Shown: positions 1 to 7,490 of the stretch, in pieces
Layout of the letters: every line of letters begins with the position of its first letter
How positions within the stretch are numbered: position 1 is the first letter of the stretch
Origin: Denitromonas ohlonensis
GTDB taxonomy: Bacteria; Pseudomonadota; Gammaproteobacteria; Burkholderiales; Rhodocyclaceae
Assembly (NCBI RefSeq): GCF_007625205.1
Contig: NZ_VMNI01000022.1
Location: forward strand, 1-64,000
Direction: 5' to 3'
Length of the DNA stretch: 64,000 nt
Made by a program: the position numbers and the translations under genes
Notes under the pieces: generated by a model
Seen by the model: the letters and a program-made list of their open reading frames with translations, nothing else
Told to the model about the DNA's origin: nothing
The model's database searches: none

Positions 1-1
1 A

Positions 2-112
2 CGGGATATCTTCAATTACATCGAGATGTTCTACAACCCGAAACGACGTCACGGATATGCAGGCGACGTTTCTCCGGTAAAGTTCGAAATGCAGTATTTC
101 AACAGGCTGTAG
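2..112 (+). mobile_element. IS3-family transposase (OrfB), 3' end only
   Basis: The last 36 codons of a DDE transposase enter from the left edge. The reading frame gives an RDIFNYIEMFYNPKRRHG-like segment, the classic C-terminal rve-domain signature of IS3-family OrfB (YIE.FYN..RRH), followed by a short tail and a TAG stop. The DDE catalytic residues lie outside the window, so completeness cannot be judged. The subgroup is not resolved. It marks the left edge of the accessory region. Confidence 0.85.
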
Positions 113-139
113 GGCGTCTACTGGAGCCGGGGCGATTCA
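113..139. repeat. Probable right terminal inverted repeat of the IS3 element
   Basis: Immediately after the transposase stop comes a stretch ending in CCGGGGCGATTCA. This resembles the outer end of IS3-family terminal repeats, which finish in CA. The partner repeat is outside the window, so the boundary at 139 is inferred from position and sequence only. Confidence 0.5.
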
Positions 140-182
140 GTCTAAGTGGATAGATAAATTCAACACGCACGCTCTGGTAGGC

Positions 183-1385
183 GTGTGGGCAAATTTGATG
201 GCGGTAGTTCAAGATGAAAGTCTTGATGAAGGCGCCACGGAGGACGCCATTGAAGACATTGCGAGACTGAGGAAGGTCATTCTGTATTTGCAAGGCATAT
301 ATGAAAACATCGATCCAGAAGTAACTCCTTTTAGTCATTTGCCGACGATTCAGAATAGCGCCCAAAATTTAATTAATGAAATCAATGCATACATAGGAAA
401 CAAAAACCCTGGGCATTTAACAAACGCGAATAATCACGCAGACTCGCTTCTTCTCCAGTTTCAACAAACCCCAGCATCAATATACGCCGCCAGCGCCGAA
501 AGCATCAAAGATACTGTAACCGCATATTCTGAAACCATCGGCACTTATATATCAAAATACAGAGTAGAAACCGAACAATCTGTCGCCGATCTTGCTAGTC
601 GCATTAAGAACTTAAACGATGTCATCAATGAATTTGAAACCAAACTTATAGAACTGAGGTCACAAATCGGGACCGTCGAACAAACAATCCAAAAACAAAC
701 CACAGAATTTAATACTCAGTACCAGGCAAGTGAAAAAACGCGGTCAGACAAGTTCGACAAAGAACTAGATGACTATTCCAAGCAGTCAGAAAATAACATA
801 GAAAAATATTCACACAAGGCAGATGAAGAGTTCAAAAACCTCTTCACAAAATCAGGAAAAATAATTGAGGTATTAACAAAACTCCAAGATGATGCCTCGA
901 AAGTCTACGGCGTTACAATCAATACGCTACAAGCTGGCGCCTACTCATCTTATGCAAACGACGAAGGGAAAGTCGCAAACAAATATCGATCGTACGCTTC
1001 GATTTTGATGTTAATTGGCGTTTCTTTCTTGGTTTTCCCTGAGCTACGGCTAATAATTGGAAATGGAGACTACACTTTTGACTGGTTAAAGGTAGTTGGT
1101 CGAATCCCACTTTCTCTAGTTGTTTTCGTTCCTGCATTCTATTTTGCCAAAGAGTCTGGAAAGCACCGCACGAACGAAACCAGTAATAGGCGGCGCCAAC
1201 ATATTCTCACAACTCTTGATCCATATATTGAATTAATGGATCCCGAAAACGCAGAGACCCTGAGAGTTCATGTAGCCAAAACAGTCTTTTCTGAGAGCCT
1301 TCCGTCTTCGGAGCATAAAGACAATGAAACAGGAAATATTCTGTCTCAGCTTGCAAACCTGGCAAAACAAATAAAGGGAAACTGA
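183..1385 (+). CDS. AT-rich coiled-coil membrane protein of unknown function
   Basis: I do not recognise a family. The 400-residue product has a long, charged, Q/E/K/N-rich N-terminal part that reads as helical coiled coil (roughly residues 100-240). Two hydrophobic segments follow near residues 273-290 and 303-322, with a short linker between them, and then a cytosolic-looking C-terminal tail. This suggests a membrane-anchored coiled-coil protein. The start shown is a GTG without a clear ribosome site; an ATG at 198 in the same frame is equally possible. Base composition is visibly AT-richer than everything to the right, with many AAA, AAT and ATA codons. It sits between an IS3 remnant and the end of the eCIS cluster, so recent acquisition is likely. 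No toxin, nuclease or defence motif is visible. Confidence 0.7.
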   Translation: MWANLMAVVQDESLDEGATEDAIEDIARLRKVILYLQGIYENIDPEVTPFSHLPTIQNSAQNLINEINAYIGNKNPGHLTNANNHADSLLLQFQQTPASIYAASAESIKDTVTAYSETIGTYISKYRVETEQSVADLASRIKNLNDVINEFETKLIELRSQIGTVEQTIQKQTTEFNTQYQASEKTRSDKFDKELDDYSKQSENNIEKYSHKADEEFKNLFTKSGKIIEVLTKLQDDASKVYGVTINTLQAGAYSSYANDEGKVANKYRSYASILMLIGVSFLVFPELRLIIGNGDYTFDWLKVVGRIPLSLVVFVPAFYFAKESGKHRTNETSNRRRQHILTTLDPYIELMDPENAETLRVHVAKTVFSESLPSSEHKDNETGNILSQLANLAKQIKGN

Positions 1386-1430
1386 ACTTAGAACTCGTAG
1401 ATTGGGCTGGCGAAATTGGGTTAAGCAAGC

Positions 1431-1520
1431 GTAGGTTGGGCTGACGAAGGAAGCCCAACACTCGGCGTTCCACAATTGCGCGGCTGAATGTTGGGCTTCG
1501 CTGCGCTCAACCCAAGCTAC
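1431..1520. repeat. GTAG...CTAC inverted repeat (TTGGGCT family)
   Basis: The unit begins GTAGGTTGGGCT and ends AGCCCAA...CAACCCAAGCTAC. Its arms pair with each other, and internal AGCCCAACA and TGTTGGGCTTCG boxes form secondary hairpins. The same family recurs near 13676 and 14250. A partial copy precedes it at about 1397. It lies between the AT-rich gene and the last eCIS gene. Confidence 0.75.
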
Positions 1521-1605
1521 ATGATGCCGTCGCGCACTTGCGGGAGACGGGGTCGGGTCGAAAGGCGTCAGCCACCCCATCCGCGCAAGCTCACTGCCAC
1601 CTGCC

Positions 1606-2106
1606 TTAACGCTTGCCCACATCCAGCGCTGCAACCGCCTGCTTGATCGCCGCATCAACCGCCTTCTGACGGTCACCCAGGCCGGCGGCGCGGGCGTCGA
1701 GCGCCTTGGCTGCCTCTTCGGCCACGGGCTTGAGCGCCGGGGCTTCGTCCATGGCCTTGCGCAGTTCGCCACTCTTGAGCACGGCCATCTGCGCCTTGGT
1801 GTCTTTCTGAACGGTCTTGAAGCGCTCGCCGAGCCGATTGCCGTAGCTCGACACCGCGTCGGCGATGTTGCGGGCGATCTGGGCGTCGGGGTTTTCGAGG
1901 CTGCGGTTGGTTTTGGCGCGCAGTTCGGGGAGGTCGGGCACGCGCAGGATGGCGCCTTCGCGCACCGCACTGAGTTCGCGTAGCTGCGGGTTCTCCTTGA
2001 TCAGCGCGGCTTCGGCCTTTTCGCGCTGTTTGGGTGTGAGTTTGACGAAGAGTTTGTCGGCAATGGCGGACACAGACTTTTCGCCACGGAAGGTTGCTAT
2101 AGCCAT
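1606..2106 (-). CDS. Small LysM-like protein at the end of the eCIS operon
   Basis: The 166-residue protein has an N-terminal segment (about 10-60) that reads like a LysM or tail-protein-X fold. It contains an 'L.P.QREKAEAALIKENPQL' helix and then 'VREGAILRVPDLPEL', which resembles the second strand of LysM. The rest is a helical, alanine- and lysine-rich region. It is the last gene of the cluster, 10 bases after the DUF6519 gene, with a GAGG ribosome site before the ATG. LysM-like modules are common at the tube-baseplate junction of contractile systems, so a structural or adaptor role is likely, but this is inferred. Transcription appears to end in the repeat-containing region downstream. 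Confidence 0.6.
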   Translation of the reverse strand: MAIATFRGEKSVSAIADKLFVKLTPKQREKAEAALIKENPQLRELSAVREGAILRVPDLPELRAKTNRSLENPDAQIARNIADAVSSYGNRLGERFKTVQKDTKAQMAVLKSGELRKAMDEAPALKPVAEEAAKALDARAAGLGDRQKAVDAAIKQAVAALDVGKR

Positions 2107-2116
2107 GATGGGGTCC

Positions 2117-5100
2117 TCACATTCCGATGATGTTGGTCAGACTGATGTCGGCGGGCACGGGCGCGCCGCTCTGCACGCGGATGTTGCCGGTGCTGGTGTT
2201 GCCCATGACGATGGCGAGCTTCTGCTGCGGGTGCAGGTGCAGGGTGTCGAGGTCGCCGAGTGCGATCAGCCGGTTGTTGCTGACGTTGAGGGTGCGCCCG
2301 CCGAACTCGCCGAGCAGGGGTTCCTTGCCGCCTTCACCCACCGTCTGGCAGTGATTGTTGGCAAACAGCAGGCTATCGACGCCGCCGCACTGGTTGAGGG
2401 GCGCCGCCGTGGCCTGCCCACGCAGCTGGTTGCCGCGGATCGACACCGCGGCCGGGCGCAGCAGCACGGCAAAGGCGCGGCTGGCGGTGAGCAGGTAGGC
2501 GGACTCTGCCGCGGCAAAATAGCCGGCGGCGACGAAGCCCGGCACCGCGCCGGCCGGGTCGGGCGCGATGTTGATGGCCCGCCATTCGATCACGATGGGG
2601 TTTTGCCCGGCCTCGCCGATGCGCTCGACGCTGTTGTCGTCGATGGCCGCGCGGTCGAAGGGCGGCAGCACGCGGATGGCGGCGACCGGCGCGCTGAGGC
2701 GATCCGGCCCGATGCCAAAGAAGCGGTTGCCGGCGATGCGCACCTGCCCCACGGCGGCGCAGCGCAGGGCGTCGATGCCGGGGCTGGTGAGTGCCGAGCG
2801 GGCGACCTGGGCGATGACGTTGTCGAGCACATCGCCGCGTTCGACGCGGATCAACTGCACGGCCACAAAGGCGGCATTGTCGTTGCCCAGCACCTGGCCG
2901 AGCCGCTGGCACTGGTTGCCGGCAAAGCGCAGCAGGCCGGCGCCGGCGCCTTCGCCCATGATCAGCGCGCCCAGGCCAATGCTGTCGAGCTGGTTGTCGG
3001 TGATGATCGCCTCGTCCACCTGCTGGGTGACGAGGATGGCGTTGCCGCGCAGGCCGAGCAGGCGGTTGGCGTGGATGCGCACGCGGTCGATGGCGACCGG
3101 GTCCAGCCCCTCTTCGAGCACGATGCCGTGGCCGCTGCGCTCGCCGAAGCCGAAGATCTCGTTGCGCTCGACGGCCAGCCCATCGACCCCGGCCCGCACG
3201 CCGTCGCTGGCGGTGTAGATCACGTTATCGGCCACCGCAAAGCTGGAGCCCGCCAGCACCGCGCCGGTCGCGGTCACCGCGGCCTGGGTGCCGACCAGCA
3301 TGAAGTTGCCGTCGATGCGGGTGTTGCCGTAATGCAGGCTGGTGCCGTCGAAGCTGACCGCGCGCTGGCTGCAGAAGAACAGGTTGCGCGCCATGCGCAG
3401 CTCGCCGGTCAGCACATAGTTATTGTCGCCGCCGGCCACCGCCGCCACGCCGCGCTCGGCGACGATGGCGCAGTCGCTGATGCTCACGCCGAGCATGTTG
3501 CCGCTCAGGCCAATGCCCACACTGGTGCCGTCGCCCACCGCCAGGCCGAGCACATTGATGTGTTCGGTGCGCAGGTCGGTCACGCCGCGCGCGGCGATCA
3601 TGGCGGTGCTGCCCGAGGTGGCGGCCGAGCCGATCACGGTGAGGTTTTCGAGCGCCACGCCGGCGCTGTTCTGAATCTCGAACACGCTGCCCGGCTCGGC
3701 GCCGACCAGCAGCGTCGCCCAGCCCTGCCCGCGAAAACGCAGCGAACGCGCGCCATCGACTACCAGCGGCGCGCCGATGCTGTAGTTGCCGATGCCGAGG
3801 CAGATGGTGCCGCCCTCATCCTTGATGCTGTCGATGGCCTGCTGAATGGTGGCCGTGCCGTTGTTGTGGTTGTCGGCGCTGACGCACACCGTGCAGTCGC
3901 AGCCCTCGCCCTCGGCAATCGGCGGCCACAGGGTGCGGCAGTCGGTTTCGCCGTCCGGAAAATTGACGATGGCCAGCCGCGCATAGTGGTGGTGGATGCC
4001 CAGCGGCGGCGCGTTGGTGAGGATCTCGACGCTGGCGTCGACCGTGCGCGCGGCGAACACCCAATAGTCGCCGGTCTTGAACTCGCCGCCGGCCGGGTCG
4101 AGGCTGAAGTCGACCAGAATGCCGTGCTCCAGAAACAGCCGCGTGGTGCCGCCGGGGATGGGGATCTCGCCGGTGGTGCTGGTGTCGAGGTTGGTGGCCA
4201 CCGTGCCGCTCTCGCGGCGCACCTGGCCGGACTGGTCCCAGCGGCGCACGCGGGTGTTGCGCGCCGGCAGCGTGGCCTGCTGCGCGTCGGTGGGGAAGAG
4301 GCCGGCCGACAGCGCGATATCAAAGCTCAGCGTGCGGGCGGTGTCGTCCACCCCGCCGGCCACGCGGATGCGGCGCAGCTCGCCGGGCAGGCCGTGCAGC
4401 TCGCGGTGGTCGTCGGTCACCTCCACCCAGTCGCCGTCATGAAAGCGCAGCACGTCGTCGCGCCCCACCGATTCGACCGTGATGCGGTCGCGCGCGGGGT
4501 TGATGTGGCTGACCCGCGAGGCCACCGTGGCGTTGTCGCGCGACCACTTGAAGGTGGCCGTGCCAATCGGCCCGCCGGTGTGCACCTCCACGCGGTAGGT
4601 CTGGTTCTCCAGCCCGCGATAGCCGGCGGCGGGCGGCACCTGGCAGGGGTTGGGGTCGAAGGCCGGGTCGCCGGTGTCGGTGCTCAGGCGGCCGGCCGAG
4701 GGGGCGATGACGGCCTGCCAGCCGGCGATGTCTTCATCGTCGGTGGCGCAGGTGGCGTTGCCGACGTTGGGCAGCACCTTGACCTGCCACACGGTCTGCA
4801 GGCGGCCGGTGGTGTCCACGCCCACGGCGGGTTCGATAAGGCCGGGGTCGTTGATGGCACTGATGTCGCGCTGCCACACGTCCACATACACCAGCGCCGC
4901 GCCGCTGGCCGGCAGGGCCGGCGGGTTGGGATAGTAGGGCTGGGCGGTGTAGGCCAGCGGCGTGGTGCCGGTGAGTTCGGCCAGGCGCGGGTCCCAGGCG
5001 TCGGGCGTGCCGCCGTGGTTCTCGGCCAGCAGGCCGTCGACATAGATGCGCCCCGGGCCGATGCTCAGCGCGCCGCCGGCCGCCTCAATGCGGAAGCCGT

Positions 5101-5284
5101 CCGGCGTGATGCGCGGCACCACGTTGCCATTGAAGGTATCCAGCGTGCCGGCCTGCAGGCGCCGGCCAAGCTGGGCGACCCACTCGTTCCATTCGGCGTC
5201 CAGCTGCACGCGGCCCTGCTGCACGACCAGTCCGAAAAAGTCCTTGCGGGCGTCGAAGCGGATACGGCTCAGATCGAAACTCAT
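2117..5284 (-). CDS. DUF6519 / right-handed beta-helix protein, probable eCIS fibre or baseplate appendage
   Basis: The 1055-residue protein opens with a DUF6519-type N-terminus (FDARKDFFGLVVQQGRVQLD, then an E-W-N-E motif). This is a domain that recurs in phage-tail-like and eCIS loci. From about residue 485 the sequence becomes a series of short beta-strand repeats with aliphatic, N, G and T turns. It starts with a pectate-lyase-like 'TIQQAIDSI' cap, so it forms a right-handed beta helix to near the end. Beta helices of this kind usually form tail spikes or fibres. No enzymatic residues can be assigned. It lies downstream of the gpI-like gene, separated by a GTAG repeat, so it may be expressed less tightly with the rest. 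The start codon is the first ATG, preceded by GAGGGAG. Confidence 0.75.
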   Translation of the reverse strand: MSFDLSRIRFDARKDFFGLVVQQGRVQLDAEWNEWVAQLGRRLQAGTLDTFNGNVVPRITPDGFRIEAAGGALSIGPGRIYVDGLLAENHGGTPDAWDPRLAELTGTTPLAYTAQPYYPNPPALPASGAALVYVDVWQRDISAINDPGLIEPAVGVDTTGRLQTVWQVKVLPNVGNATCATDDEDIAGWQAVIAPSAGRLSTDTGDPAFDPNPCQVPPAAGYRGLENQTYRVEVHTGGPIGTATFKWSRDNATVASRVSHINPARDRITVESVGRDDVLRFHDGDWVEVTDDHRELHGLPGELRRIRVAGGVDDTARTLSFDIALSAGLFPTDAQQATLPARNTRVRRWDQSGQVRRESGTVATNLDTSTTGEIPIPGGTTRLFLEHGILVDFSLDPAGGEFKTGDYWVFAARTVDASVEILTNAPPLGIHHHYARLAIVNFPDGETDCRTLWPPIAEGEGCDCTVCVSADNHNNGTATIQQAIDSIKDEGGTICLGIGNYSIGAPLVVDGARSLRFRGQGWATLLVGAEPGSVFEIQNSAGVALENLTVIGSAATSGSTAMIAARGVTDLRTEHINVLGLAVGDGTSVGIGLSGNMLGVSISDCAIVAERGVAAVAGGDNNYVLTGELRMARNLFFCSQRAVSFDGTSLHYGNTRIDGNFMLVGTQAAVTATGAVLAGSSFAVADNVIYTASDGVRAGVDGLAVERNEIFGFGERSGHGIVLEEGLDPVAIDRVRIHANRLLGLRGNAILVTQQVDEAIITDNQLDSIGLGALIMGEGAGAGLLRFAGNQCQRLGQVLGNDNAAFVAVQLIRVERGDVLDNVIAQVARSALTSPGIDALRCAAVGQVRIAGNRFFGIGPDRLSAPVAAIRVLPPFDRAAIDDNSVERIGEAGQNPIVIEWRAINIAPDPAGAVPGFVAAGYFAAAESAYLLTASRAFAVLLRPAAVSIRGNQLRGQATAAPLNQCGGVDSLLFANNHCQTVGEGGKEPLLGEFGGRTLNVSNNRLIALGDLDTLHLHPQQKLAIVMGNTSTGNIRVQSGAPVPADISLTNIIGM

Positions 5285-5326
5285 GATGTGGACTCCCTCG
5301 CGTGTTCGTTATGGACGGCGGCGGTC

Positions 5327-5385
5327 GTAGGGCGGGTTTCAAACCGCCTCGTGATTACGGTGTGGCGGGTTGAAACCCGCCCTAC
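5327..5385. repeat. GTAG...CTAC inverted repeat (GGGCGGGTTTC family)
   Basis: The arm GTAGGGCGGGTTTCAA is matched by TTGAAACCCGCCCTAC with a 27-base centre, giving a long REP-like hairpin. It lies in the 136-base gap between the gpI-like gene and the DUF6519 gene, where other junctions in the operon overlap. Confidence 0.85.
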
Positions 5386-5420
5386 GGGGTGCGTCCGTCT
5401 TTCGGTTGTCGGTTGGTATT

Positions 5421-7490
5421 TCATGATTCGTAAAAGATGCCGGCGCGCAGGCCGACCCGCAGGTATTCCGCAAGGCGGATCCGCAGGTTGGTTTCGCGCT
5501 GGGCACCGTAAAGGTGATGGAACACGCCCATTTCGCTTTCGTCGTCCGCGCCGCGCAGGATCTCGACCGGCGTGGCGGTGGTGAGCTGGCCGTAGGCCGG
5601 CGTGCCGTAGTGCAGGGACGTGAAGCGGGGCGCGATGTGGCGGGCAGCCTGGGCCGAATCGGGCTGGCAACGGTGGCGGGCCGGCACGATGGATTCAAAC
5701 GGCAGCCACGAGAAACGCACGCAGCCCACCTGCTTGCGCGCCGCGCGCACCGGCGCGACGCCAGCGGCCGCCGTGGCGAGCAGGATGCTGTTGGAGATCA
5801 GCCCCACCTCGGCGGTGTGAACGGTGCCGACCACGGTGCAGGCCACCAGCGACAGCGCGGCGCCGGGGGCGACACCGTCCATGGCGGCAAAGGCCACGCC
5901 CTCGCGCGCGGTGGCATCGATCAGGCTGTCGGTGGCGCGCAGCGTGCTGCGTTCATGACTGCGGATGCCGCCGAGGATGCAGCGGTCAATCTCGACCTCC
6001 AGCCCGGCGATGGCCATTTGCAGGCTGGGCACGGCCGGTTGGGTGGGGCTGCCGTCGGGGTTGAGGGCGATGCCGGGCACCAGGGTGCAGTGGATCAGGT
6101 TCAGCCGCGCCAGTGCGTTGCTCACTGCATCGGGCACGGCCAGCGGCGCGCCGGTGATGAGCAGGCCGTTGAGCGTGCAGGCGGCGTTGGCGGCGCCGGT
6201 GACGGTGAGCCCGCCCAGCTCGAGCACCGGCCGGCGGCCGTTGGCGGCGCGGATCTCGACCGCGCCATCGGCAATCACGTTGATGCTCAGGGTTTCACTG
6301 TAGCGGCTGCTGTCGGTGATCTCGACCACGCCGTCGCCGGCAATCGCGGTCAGCGCGGCGGCCAGCGTGGCGTGGTCGTCGGGCACCTGCACCACGGTGA
6401 CGCTGGCCGGCGGCACCGGCAGGGTGGCGCCGCGCTCGTATTCGCCGCCGCCGATATCGGCCGAGAAACCTTCGCGCCAGCTGAGGCGTACATCGGCCGG
6501 GTCGGGCGCGTCGGCGGGCAGCGCGATGCGGCCGAGCACCGGGTCAATCGCGTAGATGCCATTCGGCGGCGGGGTGTGCGCCCAGCTGCCGGCCTCGTCG
6601 CCGAGGTGGCAGATGTGGATCTGGTCGCGCTCGATGACGGTGCCGTCCACAGCCAGGATCAGCGCCGGGTCGGGGTTGTCCAACGGCGCGCCTACCGTGG
6701 CGCGTTCGCCATAGTGGCGGGCCAGGTGCGTGGCGAGGCGGCGGCGCGACAGCGGCCAGGGCACGTTGTCCGGCTCGGCCAGATGGATGATGTCGTCTTC
6801 GGCCAGTGGGCGGTTATAGAGCGGCAGGTCGTGGCCCAGCGGGCTGGCCCGGTAACGGCGCACGCCGGCGCGGGTGGTGGGCGATTCGCGGTGCGGATAG
6901 GCCTGGATGCGCCACAGGTGCAGGCCGATGTTGGGGATGTTGTGCCGCCCACGGCCGGACTCGATACGCCGCACGTCCACGGTGCGGTTGGCGGTCTCGA
7001 AGGCGGTACCGATCCATTCCAGCGGCTCGGCGCGGCGCAGATCGGGCGTGTGCAGGTTGGCCGGGCGCAGGTGGTTCATGTACTGCGTGGTGCACAGGCG
7101 CTGGAAGTATTCGACCGCGCGGGCGTCCCAGCCGGTCACGTCGCGCGCCAGCTGTTCGAGCACCAGCGCCGTGCCCTTGCGCCGGCGCAGGGCGATGGTG
7201 TGCGCCACCTCGGCGCGCGCGCTGGCGGCCTCGGGCGCGGCCTGGTGCAGGGCGCGATAGCCGATCAGGTCGCCGATATAGGGCACGGCCCACTCGGCGC
7301 AGGTCTCGATGAAGAGGTCGTCGTAGAGCTGTTCCAGGCTCTCGTCGGCCACGGCCAGCTGCTCGGCCAGCACACCGATGAGTTCTTCGAGCGGGCCGCG
7401 ATCCAGCCCGTCGGCGGCGGCCTGCTCGGCGTCGCGGATGCGGTGGATGGCCGGCAGCAGCTCGAACAGTTTCTGGGTATCGGCACTCAT
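5421..7490 (-). CDS. gpI-like phage tail / eCIS baseplate protein with beta-helix C-terminus
   Basis: The 689-residue protein is of the tail protein I class. The N-terminal 160 residues (LLPAIHRIRDAE near 11-22, a conserved 'LEELIGVLAEQ...LEQLYDDLFIETC', then 'VPYIGDLIGYR') match the usual start of these baseplate proteins, which connect wedge to fibres. A central part of about 200 residues is unassigned. From about residue 360 a 'VTVVQVPDDHATL' segment starts a region of beta-helical character, so a fibre-like or carbohydrate-binding part may be fused. Its ATG overlaps the stop of the upstream J-like gene (ATGA), so the two are translationally coupled. Confidence 0.75.
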   Translation of the reverse strand: MSADTQKLFELLPAIHRIRDAEQAAADGLDRGPLEELIGVLAEQLAVADESLEQLYDDLFIETCAEWAVPYIGDLIGYRALHQAAPEAASARAEVAHTIALRRRKGTALVLEQLARDVTGWDARAVEYFQRLCTTQYMNHLRPANLHTPDLRRAEPLEWIGTAFETANRTVDVRRIESGRGRHNIPNIGLHLWRIQAYPHRESPTTRAGVRRYRASPLGHDLPLYNRPLAEDDIIHLAEPDNVPWPLSRRRLATHLARHYGERATVGAPLDNPDPALILAVDGTVIERDQIHICHLGDEAGSWAHTPPPNGIYAIDPVLGRIALPADAPDPADVRLSWREGFSADIGGGEYERGATLPVPPASVTVVQVPDDHATLAAALTAIAGDGVVEITDSSRYSETLSINVIADGAVEIRAANGRRPVLELGGLTVTGAANAACTLNGLLITGAPLAVPDAVSNALARLNLIHCTLVPGIALNPDGSPTQPAVPSLQMAIAGLEVEIDRCILGGIRSHERSTLRATDSLIDATAREGVAFAAMDGVAPGAALSLVACTVVGTVHTAEVGLISNSILLATAAAGVAPVRAARKQVGCVRFSWLPFESIVPARHRCQPDSAQAARHIAPRFTSLHYGTPAYGQLTTATPVEILRGADDESEMGVFHHLYGAQRETNLRIRLAEYLRVGLRAGIFYES

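Noticed and set aside
1865-5584. Very long plus-strand open frame of 1239 codons opposite the DUF6519 gene
   Set aside because: The product is low-complexity (A, G, H, V, D) and the frame is the mirror of a GC-rich coding strand. The minus-strand frame has recognisable domains and operon context.
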